Shown: in pieces, positions 47,570 to 59,479 of the stretch | Numbering within the stretch: position 1 is the first letter of the stretch | How the letters are laid out: each line of letters opens with the position of its first letter | Origin: Thunnus maccoyii | Lineage: Eukaryota > Chordata > Actinopteri > Scombriformes > Scombridae | DNA: 64,000 bases | NCBI RefSeq assembly: GCF_910596095.1 | Contig: NC_056550.1 | Location: 17,826,501-17,890,500, forward strand | Direction of reading: 5' to 3' | The notes under the pieces: generated by a model | The model's database searches: none | Told to the model about the DNA's origin: nothing | The model's input: only the letters and a program-made list of their open reading frames with translations | Made by a program: the position numbers and the translations under genes

Positions 47570-47799
47570 TCTCACATATACAACACTAAACTCTCCCCCA
47601 CATACTATCATACTCTCCTACATATACCATTTTAACCTGTATTAGAATATACTGTACAGAGAAAGAGTAGCGTATGAGAAATATTGATGTGGTTTATAAG
47701 AGAGGATTATTGTGTGTGTGAATGAGATTGCATATGCACATTACATGATGTCTAAGAGAGAGAATGATAGTTTTTGTGAGATATGTGAATTAGTATAAT

Positions 47800-47845
<46 letters not shown>

Positions 47846-48470
47846 ACAGAATGAGTGTGTGTGTTCTAAAAATGGTGTTATGTGAAATACAATATCAGTG
47901 TGTGTGTGTGTGTGTAAGTATGTGTGTGTGTCTATGAGGAAGTGGGATATTCTATGTGACAAAGAGAAATTGAGTGTGTGAAAGGTGACAACAGTGAGTG
48001 TAGGAAAGAATAGTAGCATGAGTGAGAGAGCTTTATTGTTTGTGTATGTGGGTGTGTGTGACATGCTGTGAGGGAGAGAGTGATTGTGTGTGTGTGTGTG
48101 TCAGTGTGTGTGAGAGAAACTGAATGCATGTGGTGCAAAACTGCTGCGAGTGTTTAATTAAAAAGGAAGGCAGTTTGATTGAATGAGTGGGTAAATTCTC
48201 AGCTCCTGAGAGGCTGAAGTCTCATAGGCAACAATGTGCATACAAATCAAGTTACAGGGTGTTTAAGGACAGCTTAAAATTCACCTTTTTTTTTTTTTTT
48301 TTTGCTAAAATGTTAGCAAGTTAGCTATTATTTTCCAGATTATTTAGCTTCATTAAGTTATATAATTTACATTCAGTCAATCAAACTCTCACATACACAC
48401 CTACTCTCATTTACATATACTATTATCATCTCTTAAATGCAGGAATATAATGCAAAAGAATATACTGTAG
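47570..48470. repeat. TG/CA-rich degenerate repeat domain
   Basis: A pure (GT)n array (47801-47839) lies among shorter TG arrays. Two similar blocks flank it, about 47570-47665 and 48375-48475. Both contain CTCACATA, ACTCTC, ATATAC and AGAATATACTGTA. The similar blocks suggest an old local duplication with microsatellite growth between its copies. Confidence 0.5.
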
Positions 48471-51400
48471 TTGTATGTGAGCAGTATATGATTGTGCGTG
48501 CAAGAGTTTGCAGCCGTGCGTGTGGGACTGTACAGTGGTCTACTGTATGTGCGAGACCATGATGCAGTGCGTGTCTGTGATAGCGAGGATGGTGCTATCA
48601 GTGCAGAGCTGCTCCTAATTAAAGTCCTCCCTAGGAACCAGCTGGAATAACAGGGAGAATTGAAAAACCTGAGGTGCTGAGGTCACACTTACAACACCGC
48701 AGTACATCAGAGAGCCAATGAAACGTGCTTGTCGGAGCTTAGGATAGTGTTAAATGCAGTGCAGGCCTCTCTCCATGCTCCTGTGTGTGTGTATGTGTGT
48801 ATGCATGCAAGCCTTTCATCTACCCCCTCTGAGCATGTAAGTGTGATGATAGCTTAGCGGCAATAGTTTAATGAGTATGCACACAGTAGACACCCGGCAA
48901 TATTCCTGTAATTCCTAGTAATGATTGAGGTGAGCTTGTGAGTAATTCATGTGTGTAATGCTGATACACTAACATATTTTGCAAAGGAGAGTTTGTTAAA
49001 TTGGCAAACAGAGGGCAGTAAGTACATCAGAGAAAGTAGCAGATATTATGTTTAATAACAGTAATAACTTTTTAAAGCAGTTGACCGCGCTTGTCTTTTC
49101 CTACTGTTTTATTTGCCTTTTAGTGTCTTTTAAAATAAATAGACTTTTTCCTGTTGCTTTTGGGCATTTTGTGGACTACAACAGCTTTTGCGATGGATTG
49201 TTTACAGTCATTTTGTGTAATTGTTGAACAATGTCGCGGCTGCTGGCTACTATTGTTATTAGTGTGAACCTTCGAGGGGGTGAGTTATGGTTGCCTCTGT
49301 CCTGTAATTATGTTTCTCCTTCCCCTCGGACAGATGATGACAACAGTGGAAAAGCCTGTGAAGGAAACCTCCTGTTGGAAGATGTAGAATGATGGCGGTG
49401 ACAGGAAGACAATCCCAGGCCTGGAACCACAGAGGCACCTACCTGTCTAGACGCTGAACAGCTGGCTTCGGCTTGAGCTAGCACACTGCAAAAAGCTTCA
49501 CGAGTCAGTAATCTTGTCTCAAAAAAATAAAAAAAAAATTTATGTGGTTGAACAACTTGTTTACAGTGCTAATCAGATTTTTTAAATCACTGTTACTGGT
49601 AATCAGTTGTGAGATCAGCCTTACATCAAACAAAATAAAACTGGAGACACAATAGGCCTTTTCAAAGCAGACATTTTGACTTGTTGTAGCTGGAAAAGCA
49701 CAAGTGTTACTGAAAACATTAAAGACGGCTCCATCCTATTCAAGTGTCTAAGTGAGTCATGAAAGTGTGACAGTGAGCCAGCAATACCAGGACCTTGAAA
49801 GGGGTGAAATGGAGATCATCCATCATTCATTTTATCATTTACATCTCTGGTTTTCCTACTGTGTGATGTCAAAAAGTCTTCCATGAAAAAGGTGTGCGGG
49901 CCTTCCCCACTTTGATTTGTCATAGCAAGAAACTCATAGGTGGATATCCCTAAAGACAGCTTCAGTCGGTTTGAGTGTCCCAATACAACACATTTGTTCA
50001 TTATTTTTAATGAAACCAAGTTTTTAAACGTGTTCAGACATACTTTTTTTCTTTTTTTTACAGTGTGCTGTGCTTCTTCTCTTTCCTCCGCTCACCTCTC
50101 TGAGATTTTTCAGGTGAGTGCCCGATCGCCCCACTGATCCGCAGCACAGCCAAACACAAGGCTTTGTTTGTATAACAATAGGGCTCAGCCAAGTGTGAAC
50201 CGCTACAGAAGGGCTGTCTTAACAAGACATGACAGTGATAGACATACTGACTTAAACTGACATTTCATGAGCTGCAGCAACTCCCATTTACAAATCCATG
50301 TCCCCTACAACTCCTGTCATGTCAGTCATAGCTTCAGGAGTCTGGGATTCTGCTGTGATTGAAAGGAAACAACCTATAAACGAAATTAACCAAATGGGTA
50401 ATTTGATGTGAATTTTTTGCATACTTTCTCATGAGCACACCAGGTGCACAGTACATGCTAGTGCTTGTACTTGTTTGTGTGACAGAGAAAATGGTTGCGT
50501 GTGTGAGTTGAGTTGAGTTGTATTGTATGTGTGTGTGTGTGTGTGTGCTTGCTGTGTGTATATTTATGTGTGAAGCAACAGAAATAACAGAGGGCACGGT
50601 ATAAAAAAATCCTGATTGTTTCTGAGGGATTATCCTTCACAATGCAGGGCTTTATCAGTAGGCCTGGACTGCTGTAACAAGACACGCTCACCCTGGGTTC
50701 ACCCAGCCAAATACTGAAACTTGCGCCAGCTACGAATCACAGAGGGGGGGAAAGAAATGAAGAGAGTAAAGAAAAGAAACACGGAGGAAAATGACGGTGG
50801 AGGAGAGCAAAGAGCAGAGAAAAGGAGTAAGAGATGACAGGGGGAAGAAAAGTGGAGTGAAAGGGGAAAGTGGGAGAGAAAACAGAATAAGGAGAGTGAA
50901 ATATACAGAGAACAGTTGAACAAGTTTAACTGGAGGCCATGCTTCAAAGAGAGAAGTTTGTTTTCTGTCAGAGATCCCTCTCAGGAGATTGAGCTGGAAA
51001 ACAGATTAATAGAGCCTGTCCAAGTTGCTCTCTGATATTGCGCAACATGTGCCTCAACACCATATGAACAAGAGCTGCTGTGCATCTTACTATGCAGTGC
51101 TTCAACGTTGATATTTGTCTTTTATAGCCTAATGTACATGATGCAGCCTCACCAAGCCTTCATATTCAAACACTGACAGGCCCTCAGGCAGGGGTTGGTC
51201 TGTTAGCTAACATCTTTCAGATCGTTCATGTTTGGCTCGGTGGTGGAGAGGTGCTCCTGATTGGATCATTTTATTTGCTTCTTTTTATTATACTTTCTCA
51301 GCAGGCTCAAGTTGCCGTGCCCAGGCTAACCAAGCTCTGTAAAGGGGAGATGTGGTTTTGGAAACGATAGGGAGAGTTGGCTGACTATGGAAGGGGCTTT

Positions 51401-54400
51401 AATATGTGTATAGGAGGTGTAGGTGGGGTGGGGGTGCTCATGATATTGTGTGAGGCCCTGTGACTTCATATATTTGTATATTCCCATTATACCTCCACTG
51501 CAAGCACTAATGAAAAATATTCTTTCAGGCTTGCTAATTTACTTTTATTAGCTGCTCATTTTTTGGTATGTCCGTTTCATAATGTAACCACATAGCATGA
51601 CTGAATGTATTGCTGAATGTGGTTACGGCGTTCATATTTCTCTGTATGCATTTTTGTCAGCGTGAGTTGCTGTTGGTATGCTTCCTGTGCTGGCAGTGTG
51701 TAGATGTCCCTCTGTGATATCCAACCTGTGCCAGTGGGGGTTTCAGACTTCATACTGAGCGGACAGACCAAAGAGTCTGTAACAGTCCCAGCACGATTTG
51801 CCGTTCTCTCAACTCACCTCTTCTTTGGTGTTGCACTCAGAATGAGGGATTATGCTTATTACCATTTTACTTGAAAGCACCCCTGGTGACTCAATGCTTT
51901 TCCGAGCCACGGATTCAATCACTGCTACGGTTTGGGTTCAGGGAAATGCCATTTAAAGGCCTATGCTGTTGCTCTCTGTTTGCATAATATAACTTGGAAA
52001 TGCATGTATTCTCTACAGAAACTACTCAGCGTCAAGGTGTGAACACGATACTGTTTTCTTAAAACGAGTCATTCATGGTCTGTATGTGAAGTTTTGGTTT
52101 GGTTGCGGTCGGCTTTATGTCGGGTGTATTTTGAAACCATTGTGGAGCAATGCAAACTCAAGCCAAGCAGGGTACTAAGCAGCCAGCACTATTGTTTCAG
52201 AGCTACTCAGGATTCTTGGGGTGTTGCTTTGCCTCAGCTTTGACTCCACAACTCACACACCCCGAATGGTGCACCCATTTTTTTTTTTAAAAACTTGGGT
52301 TCATAACAGTGATCTGCATAAACTTTATGGAGGTTCATAAAAAGATTCTTTTAAATACCAGACTGTGCAAAACTGTTTACCTTTCAAACCCTCCAAGTAT
52401 CCCCATCCAGATGGACAGAGAATGAGGAAATGGACTTTAAGATGTGAAGAAAGCTATTTATCTCTCGTCGCCACCCTTATAAGCAGAACAAAAAGGAAAC
52501 AGTTAGGACAGATGGGAGGGAGACCCAAAAGCAGCAGAATTGTAATTATTTACCCTAAAAGTCCTGTTTAGACTGTTTGTTTCTACATTCAGATTACATA
52601 ACTAGACACAGTGTTTGTGGGAGTGTAGGCTGTGGGACATGTATGTTCTTAGCTTTGTGTGTGTTTTCAGCCTGTCCTGCGTCACTGCTGCTCTCCTCTG
52701 TTTATGTAGGGGCTCTGTGAATATGGAGAGGGATGGAAGAATATCCAAACCTCCCACTGTCACTTGATATCTATGGAAAATGGATCAGATGATTGGAGGA
52801 GTCCACTTCCACATTTCGTCCCCCACATGAGAGCTGAACCAAGTCCACTCACTCTCTCTCATTCATGCCTGTCGTCATGCTGTCATCAGTATTTACTAGC
52901 CAAGGAATGATGAAGTGTTATAAAATGATGCAATGTTAAACTGGTTAGTCACACCAAATTGGCCAATAAGTGAATCCGGTCGGCTGAAGTCTCACTTTAT
53001 CTATTTTAATATCTAAGTCACTGTAATAATCATGTTTAAGGTGAAAACTTCAGTGTATGTTTTGGAAGCACATATTTGCTCGACTACGCTGGAGTATCGG
53101 CCATGTGAGAGAGACAGGGAAGGGCAAAGGAGAAGCAGAGAGATGGAGGAAGGGAAGTAGATGAAGTTGAAGAGATAGAGAGGGGCCCATATTAAGTGAC
53201 ACAGACTATAGTCTGTTTTTTCTCAGTGGACCAGAGAAGATGCAGTGTAAATGAAGCGTACTGCACCATGGCGGCTTCTGCTTTATCTTTGTAGTTTGTG
53301 TCTGTGAGAGAGAGAAAAGGAAATGACAGAGGCCTCTCTGTTCACACTCTTTTCTCTCATTTTAGAATATGTTTGGAGGACTGCCATCCTCTTCCTACAA
53401 TCCATCTCAAAAGATAACAGGAAGATATATGCAACACAAATGTGTGCATGCATGCATCTGCCCGAGTGGTAAAAATATCCTGTCAAAGTATAGGCAGAGC
53501 TCTGTCAGAATCCATACTGCACGGCAAGACTATGCTTATCTAATGACACATCTGCATATTTTTCAGGTAGCTTTTTGGTACCGTGGCATTTGTAAGAAGA
53601 TTGTTGTCATCTCACATTTTGCTTTTCTCCAGAATGAAATTTAAAGCCCTGTGGTGATTTTGTGTCTCCTCCCAATAGGGCTGTCTTTTCACTGTGTGTC
53701 TCTGACCTGTAGGACAAGGGCCTCCCCTTGTGTTAAGTGTACAAAACTACATTTGGCATGTGGACAACCAACGGGTTAAATACTTGAAAAATTAATTAAT
53801 CTCTCGGGATAACTTGGCACAAAACCCGTGCACTGTCCCAGATAACTTACATTTAAGAAATGAGCGATGCAGGGGGGTTTGGGTGAGATTGCCTGTGACG
53901 TTATGGGCCAGCCAAAGACCTGGTGTTGTAGGGGAGGAAGAAAACAATGTGATGTAATTTTTTTTTTTTTTTTTTCTGAAAGGGAAGATGTTATAGTTTT
54001 GGGAGTGGCTTGAGGAAAACAGGGAAATGAACAGACTGCAACAGAGGCGTAGCAGAGACATAATCATAGAAACAGATGGAATTACATTGATTGAATAAAA
54101 GGTTACAAAGAGAAGGGGGAAGGGTGTTGAAGGGTTTGGTAATGCATAGCAGTATATCTGTATAGGTCTGTGTCTGGAGTTATTGTACTGCTATAAAATC
54201 AAGAAAATAGATAATTATAGCACACGTTTCCCACACTCTATATAAAGTATATTAGTTTAATATGAATGAGGAAAAAAAAAAAACTCTCCAAACTACTATA
54301 AACAACATTTTTGTAGCCCAAATGAAGGCAAACATCCTGGCACTTGGATTCGGAGATGACATATTTCCATTTCCTCTTTTTTTCTGTTCCTTGTTTTCTT

Positions 54401-54442
54401 TGACCTTAGCTCAGAAGCCGCAGTCTCTTTGTTCTCTGTCTG

Positions 54443-56675
54443 ATGATTGACAAAATGATTAAAATATGTCTACTTGCTACCATGATTATGCAATCCTGTT
54501 ACGGCAAAACAACAGGTAAGAGATAGAGAACAGTGAATATGTATTTCTGTCCAGTTTTTCCAGTTTTTCCATTATATTCTTTACTTCCGCTACTAGAGAG
54601 CTAACCAAGAGCTAATCAAAGTCTGCTCTGCATGTTTGTAATGTCGGTTATGTTGTTCCAGATGTTTGTAAAGAGCCTGATTTTTTTTTATACTTTACCA
54701 TTGTCTCACAGAATGTCACCAGAAAAACATTTCCTGTCCTGACATCAAGATAACGGAGGGCTTCAAGTTCGCATTTGCGTTCCCTGGGGGAAGAGAGATT
54801 TCTGAGATTTCTGTGTATGACAACGAGGTATTTTGATTTGCTTTCGAGCTCTGAAGTATTCCACAGTTCTGTTGGCAAAGGTTTTATTGGTCCTTTAATA
54901 CGTGTGTGTGAGAGAAAAAGGGAAGAGAAAGTGAAAGTAAGTTTCACATTAACAATAACTCACTCAGTGTTTTGTTTGGTTCCTCTTCTATTTTATTATT
55001 TTTGAACAGACTCTGATTGCTCATGCTGCGCCAAGAAAACAACAGTGTGACCATCTGCCTGATGTTGTGAGCATGGACAATGGTTCAGTTGTTACAAGAC
55101 ACTGCAGAGACCTAAGAGTACAGTGCATAGTTTTCGATGTGAGTTCTCTACTTTTATATGTACTTATGTGAATTTAATCCATAAAAGTCAAATGGGTTTA
55201 TTTAGATTTTCACTAGCAAGGACCACACCTTCAATGAGATGCGTTTGGATGATTTATTGAGGAAAACAATTAATGCGCATAGTTCTTCCGGTTGCTGACT
55301 GCGTTGTGGTGAAGCTTACGGGGAATCACGAAGGAGAGGAAGAATCATGAAGAAACACGAAGAGAGAAATAGGGTGGGAGGGAAGGGCGCAGAATACGAG
55401 AGCGGAAGAAGCAGATAGGGTTAGGTGGTATTTATAGGAAAGCCGGAAGTGGCGTAATTGAGGTGTGGTCCTGCTCCTGAAAATTCGCTGAATAGCTTCA
55501 ATATGTGAAATATGCACTCTAGGATATCACAATATAGACTTTTCTTTTTGCTTTCCAAGGGGCAACATGTAGCCGAATACTGTATGGAATATGACACTAC
55601 TGGTAAGGCGGTGAGATGGTGTAGATAACTGATTTACTATTGACTCTCATCTTACACTGCTGATCATATATACAAAATATATACAATTATCTCACCTCTT
55701 TACTTCAGCAGAGAAAACGAAGACTTCTGATTTGCAAACACCATGGGGCCTCAACAGTGAGTGACATTATCTGTGTCAGTGTCTCACATTTTTGTTGGGA
55801 ATAATATAAATTATATTTCTGGAAAGAAAATCAAATTAAACTTTGATAACATATAATCATTGTGTCTGTTGTTCAGTTGGTGTATCAGTTGCTGTGCTGT
55901 GTGCTGTACTGCTCATTGTGGTGCTTTGGTGGTGTTTCAAAAAGTGAGTTTTATTCAATTTTCACAGTTACTATTAATGTAATTTACACATTTACTTACA
56001 CAGTGTCTTGCATGGATTCAGAAATATGTGTTTGTTGCTTGTTTCATGTTAGAAAGCAGAACTGTGTGGCCTCACTTCTTGGATTTTTTAGACACCTACT
56101 AAGCTGCTCTTGCCACGGAGGAGGAGTTTCCCAGGCAGAGAGGGGAGAAAGAGAAGAAAATGGGTCAGTTTTACTTTTAACATACAATATGTTTCATGTT
56201 TCATTTGAGCACACATACATGCACTAAGATACAATTAGTTAAATCCTCTTCATTGCATATTCCTATTATAAAGTCATTCAGTCTACCAATGACTTTTTAC
56301 ATAAAAATTTGACATTTTTAAAAACTCAAAATTCAACAAGTGGAACATTTCAACTGAATATTTTAACACATTTATGTTTAGATGTCCCTTTAAGACACAA
56401 TGAAGGAAGTGAAAGCCAGAAGGGCACAGCTGATGCTTTGGAGATTCAACACAATGGCGAAATTGAGTCAGCGCATATTCAGAAGCTACTTTCAGATCCG
56501 TGAATTTCTATTAAACTTGCATATGATTATGTTGTCGTTATAGGCTGAGTGAAATACCCTCTGACACTGATCAACATGGAAATAGTGGAAACAATATTGA
56601 TGCAGATAAACTTGAAAGTGTGCACGTTGTGCGCTTTATCCACACTGACCTCTTATTAGCCTTTATGTCAAAGTG

Positions 56676-56722
<47 letters not shown>

Positions 56723-58396
56723 AAGAAGAATAGGAAGTCTAGACTGTAATCTGCTAAAGCTACATTTGTCTCCACAGAAATGATTCAACAGCCAATGGAA
56801 GGACTCCTCAAACCCTTAGTCTGGACCACAGCTTGAACGACGTGGGAATCGAGCTAACTAAAAAGTGAGAATGAGAATTGCTTACTTTTCTGTGGAGATT
56901 AAGGTGAAGTCTCCCTTTATTTAACTGGTAGTGACTGAAATGTCTCAGAGGAGATTCTGTACCATTCTTATCAAGTATTTGTTTTGCAGCGGAGACTTGA
57001 GTGCCCCTGATGTTAACAGAGCCTCTAATCATCGAACCATGAACAGGTTTGCCTTTGGGATTTGATGGGTTGTCAGTGTGTTATTGTCAATTCTTTTTGT
57101 CTTTTATTCCATCAACACTATTTAACAACTTCTTACTATGTCTGCCTCAGGAATGTGAGGGATGATCCAGGAGGAGTGAATGACACCAGAGGACAGTTCA
57201 CTGTGCGGTAAGTCTTTAGTCGAACAATTAAGATAATTGTAGATATTATACTGTAACAGAGTTACAGAGAATTATTACCATCCTGCATTACATAAACAGC
57301 TCTTTTGAGAGTTGTTAGGGTGTATGATGAGAATGTGTTGAAGATGATTATAAGATTATGTTTTTGAGTTTCATCTGTCTGCCTCCTTGAGGTTAATCAA
57401 TTCGTATGAGTAGTACAGTGTAAAAACAGGTATTATTAATTGTATCTTATGAAATACTGTCATTTCACTGCAACCCACAGGTTATGTTCGCTTTGTAGAA
57501 TAGAATAGAATAGAATAGAATAGAAAACTAGAAAGTGGAGATATAGCCCACCATAAACAAAACAGAAATAAGTGCTACATTTTTATATACTCTAGCCAAG
57601 AAATAAAATTATTCCTGTCCTAAATATTTGAGTTAAAGGGTTAACAAAAACCCAGTTGTTATCCTGGTAAATCAATCAGATGACTAAAGCTTGATCACTT
57701 GCACTGAAATACTCATCTTAAGGCTCTTTTACGCCCACTGAGTAAACTGATAAAGGCTGTAATTTTTTTCTCCAGGAGCAGTGAAAGGCACGAATCACAG
57801 GATCATGTGAATGAAGGACAACCGCTGCTGCCAAATGAGCGGTGAGACTGTCATTTTGTACTTATGACTATGCCCAAAGAGAAATCTGTGTCACTCTCCA
57901 GTTTCCAGTCTTCTTCATTCCTGGTGTCATTTGGCCTGTTGCTGCTGTTTGGACAGCTGTTGGGAGTAACTTTCTGAACTGCCCCCACCGTCCCACCCCA
58001 CTGTCCAACCCCCCCCCCCCATATCAGAAGTCAGAACTTCACAATACGTCTGACGCCTGCTTGGAAAGTGAGAATAAACCAAACTTTGCTGTTACTGTGC
58101 AGAGGCTCATGTCTCTATTCCTTGTTGTTTCTGTCTCCAGAGCTGCCGTCCAAGATTTTGACATGACAGCCGTAGCTTTGGTGAACAAACACGGCTTTCA
58201 CCCAGACCAGGTCAGCAGGTGCTCTACCGTGCTAGTAAGTAGGAAGCTTTCTATAAATGCTATATTATTGGGGTTTTTCCTGATGAAATGCTCTTTTTCT
58301 TTTGGTTTTGTTTGAATTTGCACATTTTGTTTTCTGCAGGACACTGACGTGGAGTCAATGTCATCCAACATGAAGAACCATAATATACATAAATAA
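54443..58396 (+). CDS. Unrecognised type I membrane protein, 14 exons, 369 aa
   Basis: Fourteen exons join in one frame: 54443-54515, 54712-54827, 55010-55138, 55560-55602, 55709-55756, 55877-55943, 56053-56163, 56395-56499, 56778-56864, 56990-57046, 57151-57207, 57776-57841, 58141-58234, 58340-58396 (1110 nt). A signal peptide (about 1-20) precedes an ectodomain of about 110 residues. That ectodomain has six cysteines (26, 33, 76, 95, 102, 114) and three sequons (NIS, NET, NGS). The transmembrane segment is 137-157, followed by KKK. The 210-residue tail has no tyrosine, so no ITIM or ITAM. It has a CSC pair near the membrane and an acidic dileucine signal EGQPLL (311-316). Exons 8-12 are all phase 2 at both ends. 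The ectodomain could be a diverged Ig-like or receptor module, but I do not recognise the family. Every junction was chosen by GT/AG and frame. Exon 8 has the weakest borders (CTTTAAG acceptor, GTGAAT donor). Confidence 0.7.
55218..55472. mobile_element. MITE-like element in intron 3
   Basis: The left end reads AGGACCACACCTTCAAT and the right end, reverse-complemented, reads AGGACCACACCTCAAT. These short inverted repeats enclose about 255 bp with no coding capacity. The element lies between exons 3 and 4 of the unrecognised membrane-protein gene. Confidence 0.6.
56510..56515 (+). terminator. ATTAAA signal just after an intronic stop
   Basis: If the exon 8 donor (GTGAAT at 56500) is not used, the frame stops at TGA 56501-56503. 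An ATTAAA signal follows seven nucleotides later. This could end a short isoform that lacks most of the tail. Confidence 0.35.
56672..56720. repeat. (GT)n microsatellite before exon 9
   Basis: About 24 GT units with one GC interruption end 57 nt before the exon 9 start (56778). On the transcript this is a UG repeat. Confidence 0.95.
57496..57525. repeat. (TAGAA)n pentanucleotide repeat
   Basis: About six units of TAGAA lie in intron 11 of the membrane-protein gene. Confidence 0.9.
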
Positions 58397-59475
58397 ATAA
58401 ATGTATAATAATAAATAATGATAATGATAATAATAACAACAATAATAATAATAATAATAATAATAATGACAATAATAATAAGAATATATTATTTATATAT
58501 CTCTTTATATATATCTCACAATCAGGGTCTCTGGCTCTGACTCTGTACAGGAATGGGGTACTTTTACTGGCAATCCTTTGGCATTGAGTCCAGCAACTTT
58601 TGTTTGAAACATCATTTTCACACCACAATGCTTTTCTGCCTTGCGGTGCACGCTTTAAGAAAGATCAGACAATTCCCAGGGAAAGCAGTGCTGTGTGTTG
58701 CTTTCACCCTATTCATTGATATATGATTCATTGGTACATTACCTGACATTTAACACATTATAGGGTCGACAGGTGAAATGGAAATCACTGCTCTTATTAT
58801 AAGAATAATTTGAGCTTCGTTCCCACGTATATAAAATGCTTGGATTGGCAAATCTGGCAGATTTTTGGGTGAATCAAAAAATCTGCCAGAAAAAGAACCT
58901 CATACCTCAAACATAGCTGTGAGATTAATATTATTGTACCTATATAACAGAATTGTCACCATTGTAATATCTATAGTATGAGTCTATTACAAACTAAATA
59001 GATGTTTATTATATGTTTATTATATACAATACACTATATTATACCTTATTAAATATATATATATGATCACTACATCATTACATTATACACTTGTCCTTTC
59101 CTTTTTGAATACATTATGTATGATTTCTTTTTTTTTTTTTTGATTTTTACACTGATCAGCTGTAAATAAACCTGCTTTTACCCTATTATCGCTGCATAGT
59201 CTAGCATCATGTTTATAGTTATCACCTGAATCATAGCACCTTTTTTTATTGGATGCTTAAGTGTTATTCTGTATTAGCCACAGTGTTTTATTTTCACTCT
59301 GCATTTGTGAATCTTAGCGTGATTCTGCATTAATCATTTATTTTTTAAGTGCTTTGTTGCATTGCTTTTCTTTTTAAGGGTTAATTGAATCAAATATAGT
59401 AATAACAATGATAGATATATTAGAAAATGATAAATTCATCTCATGTATTTTGAAATAAAATGTTTACTCCATCCA
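58397..59475 (+). terminator. 3'UTR and poly(A) signal of the membrane-protein gene
   Basis: The stop codon overlaps the start of an AAT/ATA-rich microsatellite (58390-58470). The best poly(A) signal is AATAAA at about 59454-59459, followed by T-rich sequence. Confidence 0.5.
58403..58475. repeat. (AAT)n-rich microsatellite
   Basis: An imperfect AAT/AATG repeat immediately follows the stop codon and would sit in the 3'UTR. Confidence 0.9.
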
Positions 59476-59479
59476 GGAT

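Larger units (their letters stand above)
43816..54440. other. Gene-poor interval of 10.6 kb
   Basis: No exon chain could be assembled on either strand. Contents include a (GA)n tract at 44364-44401, (GT)n arrays at 47801-47839 and 50527-50548, and TG-rich degenerate repeats at 47700-48120. Open frames of up to 141 codons coincide with these low-complexity tracts and are not credible genes. Confidence 0.6.

Noticed and set aside
47741-48138. Minus-strand frames rich in Thr-His
   Set aside because: They are translations of (CA)n microsatellite sequence.
56382-56503. Alternative exon 8 starting at the first AG (56381)
   Set aside because: It would be entered in phase 2 and meets TGA after seven codons; the AG at 56394 keeps the frame.
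57842-58315. 157-codon open frame on the + strand
   Set aside because: It starts just after the exon 12 donor, reads exon 13 in the wrong frame and crosses a poly(C) run. The phase-matched exon model explains the region better.
58260-58628. 122-codon open frame on the - strand with poly-Leu
   Set aside because: The poly-Leu is the reverse of the AAT/ATA microsatellite.
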